Shown here one piece after another: positions 12,845-24,889 of a stretch of DNA of 64,000 nt. Source of the DNA: Anisakis pegreffii. Its lineage: Eukaryota > Nematoda > Chromadorea > Rhabditida > Anisakidae. The notes beneath the pieces were generated by a model, which was not told the origin of the DNA, searched no databases, and worked only from the letters and a program-made list of their open reading frames with translations. The stretch covers positions 331,295 to 395,294 of the forward strand of contig JAPYMA010000618.1 of assembly GCA_035041965.1 (NCBI GenBank), given 5' to 3'. Position 1 is the stretch's first letter, and each line of letters starts with the position of its first letter. Position numbers and translations under genes: made by a program.

Positions 12845-14310
12845 TTTAACATACCAGCCTGGAGGTGATAAACAATGGAAAGCTAAGTCCAACGATTATT
12901 AACGGCAGTTCAAGTAATGCCACGGGACTGGAATTCAAGAGACCAATCAACAACAGAAACGTTGTAATCGTTTTTAACCGTCGAATTAACCACCAGAATT
13001 TCAGTGATTAGTCCCTAATAAACCCTGTAAAGAGTGAAATTAATTGCAAGTCTATTGGAACAGACTGATTAAACAATGAAAACAATTTTCGACTATCTAC
13101 ACTCTATCAGGTACATTCAATCACCCATAACCAAAGACTTGATCAGATACAAAAGGTACAAATATGATAATACGCAAACATATTAACATCGCTCATCTAT
13201 CAGAATATCTTTCCGAAACTTTCGTATGAAATAATTAGCATAGGATGGAACTTCTAAATATTATGTCCTTGAAAACTTTAAATATTCCTTCCATATTTTA
13301 CAAGCATTCATATTTCCGAGACAAGCGGAAGTAGTTAGTTTCGGATAAGCTTGTCGTACTCTGCCAAATCGCTCGCTTGGATTAATTTATGTGAAAAAGC
13401 AAGCGTGATTAAGTTTGAACGCTTAAGGAATCAACGGAGTGCAGATTTCTCGGAGAATTACGAATGAGAGCAAATGAGTGGTGCGGCTGGAAGGAATGAG
13501 AAAATAAGCAAGATTTAACTGAAATGTAATGCACTGTGCAACATCAGGAATGAGAGCGATGAGACATCATGTGAATTTGACATAAAAATCATGCATAGAC
13601 TACTACAGTAAAGTTGTGTACAGAAGTAAATAAAGCATGCATACCTTGTGAATAGTTATTCCATCATGAAGCCATTCACCCGTGGTCTATTCATTCTGAA
13701 CAACCTCTTCTCAGTTTTTACATCTGACTGCAACGATGTCTCATCACTCTCGACTCTCATTTTGCTGATTGCATTGCAGTTCCATTATGTCACAATGCTA
13801 TTCTCATTCACTTCAGATGTATCACTGATTCACTCTCATGCTCATTTCTCTCAAAAAGCTTCGCTCCATTCGTTTCCTTAATCGTAAATTCACTAAAATT
13901 GAATTTCTAACGGAAATGATGAATGTAAAACGATTTGCCACAACACGATGACAATTGCTGAAAGGCACTATTCAGATATCAAATATGCTAATATACGCAT
14001 ATACTAACATCGAATATATAACAAAATATCTTTCAGACAGTTTGTCACTGGCCTAATGTGATATACTTGTTTGCGGGTCTAACGAATCGCTTGCCCGTTG
14101 AAACATGAAGAAATCAGCACTGTGGCCCAATTGAGCATATCCCAATATCTCACGGATCCAAGAAAAGGATCTGTTATCAAGACATTAATAGTGGTATTTC
14201 TATAGCAACCAAACTGTGCCATTCTAGCTCTACTCGTGTTCCATCCCTAGGAATAGAACCGAACGGCTTCAAAAACAGTCAAAGAGCGCAACAAAAAGGA
14301 ACAAGACAGT
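12845..14310. other. Intergenic region upstream of the Tudor gene
   Basis: This stretch holds the presumed promoter of the minus-strand Tudor gene. A plus-strand frame at 13648-13881 is hydrophobic and Ser/Leu-rich but lacks splice signals and codon bias. No repeat or RNA structure was seen. Confidence 0.35.
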
Positions 14311-14700
14311 TTGAAATTTTGTGGGTCGGCAACACAACAGAATATAACAGGTTTAGATCATTCCATAAATGGTCAATGCCTACAACAGGTTAGGAGTGTG
14401 GGGATAACCATGTTTAAATCAACTCCATCTTCAGCTTTGTTCAGAAGCATGAAGCTTTCTCTACAGCATCATATTCCACAAAAACCCGGAATCGAAAAAG
14501 CATAGACATAATGGGGCGATTTTGTCTACATTCAAGGACATAGCTGATTTTCTGGAGTAATCTCAGATGCTCGACAGCTTTCTTTTCTAAAAACGTAAAC
14601 ATTAATCCTGCAGTACGAGGTTTGCTATATTCCAACAATCCGTTTTCTCAATGCTATATGGGTTGCCATTTCCCAGCCTACCGTACTCTCAACTTTATTC
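14311..14700. repeat. Degenerate satellite monomers flanking the 400-bp array
   Basis: Segments here resemble monomers of the array that follows. Examples are an Aactttattcagtaacatat-like stretch at 14690-14710 and a more diverged version near 14435 (agctttgttcagaagcatga). They look like old, decayed copies left at the array border. Confidence 0.55.
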
Positions 14701-16210
14701 AGTAACATATGAATTTTTTTACGTCATTCGATTCAGCTGGATCTCTACATTCAGAAAATCATATATTTTGCCGAGCGATTTTGCTTAGCTGAGGAGATAT
14801 AGCAATTTTCTTAGATCTATTTCAGTTAGCGCAGTCGCGCTCATCATTCATGTACATTGATCACTATAGAGCAAATACGTTAATATAGCAATAGGCGGAT
14901 TGCGATCTTGTAGCTAACCGTCTTCTCAGGTTTGTCCGGAAACATGTGGATATCTTGTCACCGTTAGATCCAGCAGAAGCTCTAGAAACAGAATATTATA
15001 AAATTTACTGAGCAATATGGCTTATTTGAGGAGATATAGGTATTTTGTTAATGCAATCTCAGGTGGCATCTTCAAGGCTGCTGTCTTCTCAAGTTTGCCC
15101 AGTAACATATGAATTTTTTTACGTCATTCGATTCAGCTGGATCTCTACATTCAGAAAATCATATATTTTGCCGAGCGATTTTGCTTAGCTGAGGAGATAT
15201 AGCAATTTTCTTAGATCTATTTCAGTTAGCGCAGTCGCGCTCATCATTCATGTACATTGATCACTATAGAGCAAATACGTTAATATAGCAATAGGCGGAT
15301 TGCGATCTTGTAGCTAACCGTCTTCTCAGGTTTGTCCGGAAACATGTGGATATCTTGTCACCGTTAGATCCAGCAGAAGCTCTAGAAACAGAATATTATA
15401 AAATTTACTGAGCAATATGGCTTATTTGAGGAGATATAGGTATTTTGTTAATGCAATCTCAGGTGGCATCTTCAAGGCTGCTGTCTTCTCAAGTTTGCCC
15501 AGTAACATATGAATTTTTTTACGTCATTCGATTCAGCTGGATCTCTACATTCAGAAAATCATATATTTTGCCGAGCGATTTTGCTTAGCTGAGGAGATAT
15601 AGCAATTTTCTTAGATCTATTTCAGTTAGCGCAGTCGCGCTCATCATTCATGTACATTGATCACTATAGAGCAAATACGTTAATATAGCAATAGGCGGAT
15701 TGCGATCTTGTAGCTAACCGTCTTCTCAGGTTTGTCCGGAAACATGTGGATATCTTGTCACCGTTAGATCCAGCAGAAGCTCTAGAAACAGAATATTATA
15801 AAATTTACTGAGCAATATGGCTTATTTGAGGAGATATAGGTATTTTGTTAATGCAATCTCAGGTGGCATCTTCAAGGCTGCTGTCTTCTCAAGTTTGCCC
15901 AGTAACATATGAATTTTTTTACGTCATTCGATTCAGCTGGATCTCTACATTCAGAAAATCATATATTTTGCCGAGCGATTTTGCTTAGCTGAGGAGATAT
16001 AGCAATTTTCTTAGATCTATTTCAGTTAGCGCAGTCGCGCTCATCATTCATGTACATTGATCACTATAGAGCAAATACGTTAATATAGCAATAGGCGGAT
16101 TGCGATCTTGTAGCTAACCGTCTTCTCAGGTTTGTCCGGAAACATGTGGATATCTTGTCACCGTTAGATCCAGCAGAAGCTCTAGAAACAGAATATTATA
16201 AAATTTACTG
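14701..16210. repeat. Satellite array, exact 400-bp period, 3.8 copies
   Basis: The segment beginning agtaacatatgaattttttt starts at 14701, 15101, 15501 and 15901, exactly 400 bp apart. By eye, the copies are identical. The fourth copy is cut at 16210, where the sequence switches to unique DNA at an EcoRI-like gaattc. Each 400-bp unit is itself a diverged dimer. One half (about 237 bp) begins tcttctcaagtttgcc at 15084 and the other (about 163 bp) begins tcttctcaggtttgtcc at 14921. Both halves then carry matching blocks such as gaggagatata. This is a higher-order repeat, as in satellite DNA. Confidence 0.95.
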
Positions 16211-16500
16211 AATTCATGGAAACTGCTCAGAAAACCTCTTTTCTGGCGTTTCATCTTATTTGATAAACTGAGCCAGTTATAAATGTGTTGGAATTTTCTT
16301 ACTTCATTACCAAAAACAATAATAATAATTGTTATTGATATTGAGTAACACAATAATATGATAACACAATAACAATTCTGGATATTATGATAGCACAGTA
16401 ATAATTCTCACTGGACATGACAATCAGAATTGCTATCATTTGCATATTGTGCATGAATATGAATTGGTATTATACGTTGTAGTAGTATCAACTTGCTGCT

Positions 16501-19500
16501 TCACATAAACCTAGCGAAAATGAGAAAGTTAGGAATGAAAAACGAAAAAATCGTCGAAATACGATTGTGAGTAAGGGTCGATGCCATATTTGCAGTTTGC
16601 ATCACAGGTGCTGACTTGATGCCAGTCTTTTGATAGGTGCCGGAAGCATCTTTGACTGGTTCATCGCTTTGTAATTGTTGTTCGGAGTTCGATGATAATG
16701 ATGAAGACCATCTATTGCTGTTACAGAAATCTTCGTCGTTACACGAACACACGTTCACCTCAACATCAGATTTTGTGGTTCGTTTTTGACATTCACCGTT
16801 CGCTAGATTACTCTGCGAACATGCGTAGTGAACACCAGTCACTGCATGATCGAGCATCAAACAAGCTGAAATCTTGCACAGTGTTATTCTTTACTTACAG
16901 TTTCATACTTACCATTCATTACATACGATCTTCAATCTATCTTTATAGCAGTGAGTGAGAAGGGGATATAAAAATGAAATCGATAACCATAGAAATTAAA
17001 TTCTCTTCACTTGTGTGTTAAATATTACTGGTGAAACGATTCCTTCAAAACAATGAACTGATTCCATGAGATCTGAATCTCATACAAGATCAAACAACAA
17101 CGCGATGAATATTAGTCGATCACTTCCAACGCGAACTGAGAAAACACTTCAGTTAGAGGTGAATGTTTGCATTTCTTTGTTCAGATGAACTCGTATATAT
17201 TCGAAAGAGCCCTTAATAATTATCTCCCGAAAAAAATTTGAGCCCATCATTTCTGAGAGAAGGAATGCGAATGAGTATGCAAGTGTTTTTCTGGTAGCGC
17301 ATTTTTCGTACGCATACGTTTTTTTCTGAATGCGAATTAATAAATCACTTCATTGCCATTTTGTACAACACCATCATTCAATAACTCGTTAAATTATGAG
17401 ATAACATTCGGAGGTTCATTTTCATTTTATTGCATCTTCCACTTTGTCACAAACTTTGAACTCAACACAACCAGACAACCTCTTTGACAATGTCTTAAAT
17501 TCCGAGCAATTCAAGTTCCCAATAAAAATGTTCTTTCAGAATAGAAACGTTTCGTTCACGACAAATATTTCAAGCAAAATATTTATTTTGCAGCCAACTT
17601 TTTGCTGTATTTAAGTAAGTGCATATTTGTCTTCATTCCACTGCGCTTTTCCAGTTTCTGTTCTCAAAACCTTTACTATTTGAAATAGAAATCACTCACT
17701 GAATCGAAATGAAATTGAGTGCTTGTAAAGGGATGAATATATTCACGAGGAATACAAATGAAATTGCGGCAAGGATAACAAAAGAGGAACGAATGTATCA
17801 GTCTAAATGTGATTCATGAATCTACAACTCTCGGTCAGTAAACATTTGCGAGTACAATCATTATTATTACTACCATTAATGTTGTTGTCATTATTGTTGG
17901 TGCTTTAAAGAGACTCGTCGAAACCTTTTTGATGTCATTTCGATTTACGATATTTGTTCAGTTTTGAATATTGGATGAAGGGTGTGCGAATAATTGATAA
18001 AATGGATGGATTTATGCAATGCGTGAAGTTAATCTTGAACACTTCAATCGAATAGGTCGCAATTTCGATTCAGAAGTGCTGATCAGATTGGCTTAGATCA
18101 CTATGGAATGAATGGTTGAGCAAATAAAATGTCGCTCGAATAAGACGAAGATAATACAGTGGACGGGACTCGATTGCCAACGGTGTATGAGCAGGTGCTC
18201 TCAAGAAATCAATCACATCTAGTGCATGACTCATCGACAAATTCTAACAAAACTCCATATTTCGAAGTTCATCTGAGCATGACAGTTCAATTGTTAATTT
18301 GCTCAGTCGATCAGTGAAAGCATCCCTTTCAGTTCAGTTCGAAAATAATTTGCTTGCGTTACGAGAGAACTAAATTCTTTACGCCTGAACGGCAAGCTGT
18401 CAAAACTATTGAAATATTGGAACAAGAATGGAGTTGTTCGTCAATTCCGCATTGACATAATTCATAATAAGCTTACAGCGCTAAATAATCCGATTAAATT
18501 AGCATTTACAATGAATCAATGCTTTGTGCAGTTTCATTCAACTGTATTGAGTGATCGAATTGAACATGGCTGACTGGGTGTGATTAGTTGTGAGTTATTC
18601 AAAATAATCATAATCCATAATTCTTAATACATTCGGATGCATGCCTCTCCAAAAACTGTTCTATCGTTCTGTTATGCGAAATAAGTTAGCCCCCCAATGA
18701 ATTTCAGTTTCTAACATCATTGATTTTTCAGCTAGCTAACAGATCAAATCAACTCTATGAGATCATGGTATAATAGAATTTCATCATTAGATGATATCTT
18801 CAATGTTTAAAAAATCTCATTGTTAAAATTCATCCTCAGTATCATTCACCATAAAATGAGCCGAATTCATTGTTGAGACGATATCGTAAACTTGCAACAA
18901 TGCAACAATGCACTGTGTGCTCACAACAAAGACTGAACGGGAAATGGAAGAAAAAACACCCTCGGAAAGTCTTTTGAAATGTCAACTTTTAATGTTTCCT
19001 TGCACAAACAAGTAATGAATGAATGCCCGTTCGTTGCATCGTTGAATCATTCCCGTAGAAACTATCTGAACTTCGCAATAAAACGAACAACGATAGCGTT
19101 CATAAAAACAGCGCATATTGAACTTTCTTCGCATCGTACATCTGTTCTTTGCTGGCAAAAAGATTCGGCCTTGTTTGCTTTATTCACTTTTTTTTCATCC
19201 ATTTAATTGATCGATCTCATTTCAGAATTCTTTTTACAACCAGATGTGGCTGCTGGCTGCTTGCAAGCCGCCTTTAGATTGTTTGTTTAGTTGAATAAAA
19301 GTACACGATTGACGGCTTGATTGCACCATTGTTTATTGCACATTCACGAATCAGTTCTGATGTAGTGACCAGCAAAAACACACCATTTTTTGTTGCGAAA
19401 TTCGTAACAATCCATTCATTCAACACATGAATTGAATAGATAAAAGATGTAAATAGAATATTTGAAGAAGATTAGACAAAGGATAGGTAGGCAAAGAACA

Positions 19501-22500
19501 GACAAAAGTTAGTTGTTTTCGAAGAAGTTGATCAAGAACTACGATAATAGGCTCATTAAAGCTTGACGATAGTTAAAGAGATTTCACCAGATAAACTTAC
19601 TATTTGTTGATAATTGCCGGTGCTATAATTCGAAGAAATATGTGCCATGTGCCAGTAGTAATTCTTCGTTACAGTTAACGGCATACAACGAAGATTGATT
19701 GGGTGATTAAAATCCGAAATGTTTCGTCAGAGTATTTATCACCGACAATCTCACACCAAAAAATGATCATCTTATAAATCAGAATGGTTTTTTTTTCACA
19801 AAATACACCGCATAATTTTAGGCAATGCTCACAATCAGTCACGCAAAATAGTGAAATATACGGGATTCGACATAAATCTCATGTTGATATCAAATCGCTA
19901 AACAATTTTTCTGCATTGCTTTTCTGCAAAAATGAAAAATTAGTGAAGTGAACTGATGACATTCGGGGAAATTCTTCCATGAAATTCTCATTCTTCCGAT
20001 TACGAGACAACAATCATAATCATTCCTTTCATCGGCGACGCATACTATCAGCTCTCTTGTAAATCCCATTGGAATGCTTAATTTCCGTCGGGAGTGTGTG
20101 ATAAAAAATGATTCGAACAAATCTAATGAAACAACTCAAATTGAGTTAAGTTGAGTTGAAGTAGCGCCTTTACAATTTATATAAAAGTCATCTGATCAGT
20201 CTCTTATTTGACCAATGTAATAATGTGCACACATATCAATATCAGAATTCACCTATTCCCGTCCAGATATTATTTCATTCCGAATGAATTGTGTTGTTAT
20301 GAATGCCATTCGTTATCTGATCACAAATAATCGCCTTGTGATTGATCAGCTGTTATTTTGCAGCAATCGGATGAAGATGCAAGACTGACGAATATCGCCA
20401 CCAGAGGAATGCTGCCGCCGCTGTTAGGCGATATCATCAGCAAACGATTTAGTCAACAGGCTAAGCAACGGCTCTGTTAATCACCAAAAAATTGAATCTG
20501 TTCTGCAAGTTGAGTGTGCGTTTTGAATGCAGCAGCAGCAATCGATTTCAACGAAACAACAACTGTTCCACGTCGGTCGTATTTATTATGCATATATATC
20601 TGGTCAGTGAATGCCTCATAAACAAAGAACGCCTCATATTTAGAGGTTAAATCTGCTGAAGAGCGTAATATTTGCATAGAACAATCGGGAAAGTGTGGAC
20701 AGATGAAAAGTTCGAAACGGGTTAAGCTAGGCTTAGATCTAGCCGTATGCCAATACCTATGGCGCTTTTCAAGAGACACTTACGATTAGCACATTCAGAA
20801 CCATACAAGAGCTAAAATATTTCGACAATTCCCTCAAAGAGACGAGTTAAAGATTTCGACAGATGTATGAACCATTCAGTTTACCACTCATTGGAGGAAC
20901 TGCAAATACCAGATAGATACCAGACAAATATCAGATTTCAACTTTATCAACCTGCAAAATTCCTTCAATTGGAGGTCGAACTTCTTCAGTGTTCAAAAAC
21001 ATACACAGTCAAAGAAAAAACAACAGATCAAACGGCATAATGACAGAAGTTCGAACAAGTCTTTCGAAGACTTTCATTTTTCTTGTCTTCAAACATTCTT
21101 TTCCCAGCGAAAACCATGTTCCCATTGATGCTTCAGGCACTACAATTGAATCATTCCATTGGAAATAGATAATCTTACGCGAATGCCTTGGAAATTTTGC
21201 AATTTTTGCTGTTTGTCTTTAACTTAATGATGAAATTTTATACTATATGTGATATGTGGTGTAGTGCAGACGTGCCAGAGTACACAACATGGGATCCTTT
21301 ACTTGAGGCCTGCTTTATGACCTCATTACAAACCAAAGGAAAGAAAATACCGGCATAGAATGGGACGACGAATTGTTATTATCATTGTTATTGTACTATT
21401 ATTATTATTGATCTATTGTTATCGTTGCTATATTATGATTATTGTCACTTTATAGTGATGGCTGGAAGAATTTGGTGCAGAATTTCTATTGGATCACTGA
21501 GTACATACACAAATGTGGCTGAAAGTAATTAAACTAATTCAATACAAATCGACTGGTGCTGTATTCGTTCATTCGTGTATGTTATTCACAGTGTATTTAT
21601 GGAAATAAACACAATATGCATAAATTGTACAAGTTATAAATAATATATCTACATATCGCAACTGATGAATATATACTGTTTATATCATAAACTATAATAA
21701 AGGCTTATGTGTATTGTATATAAACCACACTCATTTGTGTCTTCCTGCGTTATGTTAGACACGTTTGTGTTTGTTTATTATCTGCTTGACTGGATTAGGT
21801 ATCGCGGACCGAAGAGGTGTATGCAGTCAATGAAATGATCAGTCCGAAAGAACAGTCAGTTCGTAAATTAACTTCTATTACAATAATAAAGATTACACAG
21901 TTTCAGTAACAATAAGCAAGCAGCAACAATAACAACAACAACAAGTTCATCGCATTCGAATTTGCATTGTTTTGAGTGAGTATTATCCACATAAGTTTCT
22001 TTCCTTTCTAATGATTTAGCGCTAGCCACCGAATTAAATGAGCAAATGAAAAAATTTGCCCTCATTTGTTTGCGAAGTGCAAAATGGCGACGACAAGTGA
22101 AGTGAACCGTGAGACTTAGGACGATTTCGAGAATTGAAAATTACATTTAACAAAAAGGTTTCTTTCGGTTCATTAAAGCTCTGCTGCCACTTTGTTCATT
22201 GATGCGTGTCAGCAAAATGCCCAAAAAATTCGTAATTTCAGTTATACAGATGAGGCCGTATTCAGTGATGCGAATGAAGGAATATCATAATTTTACATTG
22301 TAAAAATTTATGTGCAGAAATAATTTTGGAGGAACGTCTGAAATTGAATCGAATAGCGTATTTTTAATCTCCACACAGATCGACTTTCAGATCAACTCAA
22401 CAGATCGCATTTTGCGTAATTAATTAATCTTTTAAAATAAGCTCAGCTCATTTTTCAATGGTGAAAATTTCTCCTTAACAACATCAGTGACCATCTGAGA

Positions 22501-24129
22501 TATTTGTTTATGAATGAGATGGTGTTCGAAATAGAAAGCGATTGTGAGAGAATGTAAGTGCTTTTATTTTTGAGTGACGGCACACTTTACTGGCAAAATG
22601 AATGCAACTTTGCAGCGGATGTATTCTCACAATTAATTAATTATTCGTCATGTTTACGGTTTTGTAACACAGCGATACTATTCCTTTCTCATCCGTGAAC
22701 ACTAAATGCATAGCGTCCTCAATGGAACACATCATGAGAATGGATGCATATGCGAATGTTTTTCGCCGATGAAGAATTTTTCGGCATCAAACAGTGTTAA
22801 CATTGATTTGTCATCTAAACGAGTGAAATACTGAAATTGCTCAATACACTAATTTTGTTACTTACGATTCGAAAAATACAAATTATTCCACAACTTTTTT
22901 CGAGAACAAATTCGGTTTCTTTCAATCAATCTAATTATGTGCACAGCTTCTGATAGGCTCTAATCAGATATTCACTTTCTAGAAAAAAAAACGATCGCAA
23001 AAACTTATATTCGGTATATTGTAAATATTATTCTAGTTCTTCCGATCGAACTGAAATCGCTATGATCAGCACTAAATAATAAGCCAGAAAATCGGCTTGT
23101 TGCAAAGAATATGAATGCACAAATACAGTTTATGGAGTCTGTGGACTCAGCAGGGTTTACAGATCACGAGTCTAAGCGGCAAATCTTTTGCAGGGAACAT
23201 CTTCTTTGATGAAAATCCCAATATCTTTTTTACAGGCTCAAATTATTTATTGAATTGAAATAAATGTGAATTCCAGTAGATGCGAATGACACGCTTACTT
23301 CTTTGTGTAATTCATTAGGGATAATACTTTTTGAGGATATTAATGATGACTGTCAATTACCAATCGACGGTGCATCACTCACTCGCATTCTTAACTGATC
23401 TGTTGGAGAAGATCATTTGCAAACGTTAGCTAAATCAACACAATTCGAATGTAGTTCCAACAAGAGAGGCCTGTATCGAAGGATTTTGCGTATATATCGC
23501 AAGTGAACAAACAATCTATCAATATATTTATTATCACCTTAAGATATTCTCATCAAGTTATAAAAACTGCTGAATGAATCCAATTTGTGAGTTCAGAATA
23601 GAAAAAAGCCGGACTTTTGGTCCCATTATTGAATGAATTGATGTCTAACGATTCATTAAGTCAGACTGATTCTGCAAACCGCAAGATTGCCTAGAGCGAT
23701 GAAACTTTCAGTTTTGTAAGTGAATGAACTGAGTTGATAATAAGATTGAAATACTTTTATGGATGCATATTCTGGTTTCGCATCTTTATCAGTAGTGATT
23801 TGGACGCAGTTGGATTTGCATAATCAGTGATCATTGTTGTGAAAGATCGATTATTTTGTGAAGATAAGAAAACAAAACACTATGAAAGGTGAACACTATA
23901 ATATCGAAAAGGAATGTGAGAAGTAACGAAGAAGCGGAAACGAACCAGCCGGATCAGTATTAATCTCACAAACGCCATTCACACAACTCACTTTGCCACT
24001 GTTCTGCGTACATTTACATTTCAACGCATCTGTACTACCAATTAATAGCAATTGGATGAATGAAACGATTAGCAGTATCGTCACTGAATGAGATCGAATG
24101 AAGAGAACTGTATTCGGCATCGATATCAT
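16501..24129 (-). CDS. GPI-anchored Ly6/ET-module-like surface protein, 2 exons, 182 aa
   Basis: Exon 1 (23946-24129) codes for a signal peptide (SVTILLIVSFIQLLLIGSTD) followed by ALKCKCTQNSGKVSC and VNGVCEINTDPA. It ends in phase 1 at G|GTTCGT. Exon 2 (16501-16865) starts at ATTTCAG in phase 1 and continues CLMLDHAVTGVHYACSQSNL, GECQKRTTKSDVEVN and CSCNDEDFCNSN. It ends with a hydrophobic tail (IFSFFIPNFLIFARF) suited to GPI attachment. The spacing of about ten cysteines, ending in CxC-x-D-x-CN, matches the nematode ET module or Ly6/uPAR three-finger fold. Such proteins sit on the outer face of the plasma membrane; the ligand is unknown. The start may be Met at 24129 or 24120. The 7.1-kb intron is unusual for this locus. 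A nearer, unrecognised 5' exon cannot be excluded, but the phases join directly. Confidence 0.75.
16866..20476. other. Large intron of the Ly6/ET gene, 3' part
   Basis: AT-rich intronic sequence. Reading frames at 18979-19206 (+) and 19890-20120 (-) lack splice support. I saw no mobile element or structured RNA. Confidence 0.4.
20477..21002 (-). CDS. Possible nested small gene, 3 exons, 85 aa, unknown function
   Basis: Exons are 20952-21002, 20784-20811 and 20477-20655, joined in matching phases with CAG|GTTGAT and C|GTAAGT donors and TATTTTAG and CTCTTCAG acceptors. The product begins MFLNTEEVRPPIEGILQ and continues with LLYGSECANPDLTSKYEAFF, YEAFTDQIYMHNKYDRRG and VVVSLKSIAAAAFKTHTQLA, ending at IQFFGD. 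It is soluble, mixed helix and strand by composition, with no signal peptide or membrane segment. I do not recognise the family. It lies inside the 7-kb Ly6/ET intron on the same strand. Upstream exons may be missing, so it could be the C-terminus of a longer protein. The middle exon of 28 nt is the weakest part. Confidence 0.45.
21003..23945. other. Large intron of the Ly6/ET gene, 5' part
   Basis: AT-rich intron sequence with an ATT/TTA-rich stretch at about 21370-21460. No exon with splice support was seen. Confidence 0.4.
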
Positions 24130-24525
24130 CTTCTTATGAATAACTTTTTTGTGATGTGATTATTGCAGTCGAACAAATGAACAATATTAAAATTACAGTC
24201 GTTATTAGGTTATTTCAGTCGGAATAACACTCTGAGTTGGTGCTTTGGAGAATTCAGGCCAAAGCGATTGCCGATTGGTGAGTGATATCGAATAACGCCG
24301 AAAAACAAGGATAGCAAATGGCTTTTAAAGATAGACTTCAGAAGAGCCGATCACTAGTGGATAGATCCAATACTGATTAGGAGAAGAAGCCAAAGAGAAG
24401 AACAGGAACAGAATAGGTTTGAGTGGTTTTCCAAAGTCTTTTGATCGACGCTTCGTCAGATTGATATCCGGGAAAAACCGAAAATTTTGGTCTCTATTGA
24501 CAGGAACTGAGACCAAATTCACAGT

Positions 24526-24889
24526 TCACAAAGGCGAATCGCCGTCAGCTCCTTTTCTTCTGTTTCGATAGCAGAATGAACGATCCGACTGCGATGGCGT
24601 TGAATCTGAATGTTCTGCAAATTAGAATTGAGCACAAGAAAACAATCACGCAGCAATCGTGACGAGTGTCAATACTTAAGTAAATATGATCTGCGGGCAG
24701 TGAACGATACGGTCGCTCTTCAAGTCAGTGCTCTTATTGCAAAGAGTGAGTCGAAAGGACGGAATGATGGATTTTGATTGAATAAGTTGACTATGAATTG
24801 AGGAACTAATCACCACTGAAAGTACTGCATTTGTCGAAAGTTCAAACATTTGCCATATTCAAAAGCACTTACTTACCAAACTCAGTCAT
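24526..24889 (-). CDS. Weak candidate for a small 3-exon gene, 68 aa
   Basis: Exons 24877-24889, 24711-24815 and 24526-24614 join in phase with a strong GTAAGT donor and ACTTTCAG and TTTGCAG acceptors. The last exon reads HSDSTPSQSDRSFCYRNRRK followed by GADGDSPL and a stop. The first exon is only 13 nt. An overlapping frame in the last exon gives a membrane-like tail (NAIAVGSFILLSKQKKRS), so the frame is not certain. It lies just 5' of the Ly6/ET gene on the same strand. Function unknown. Confidence 0.25.
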
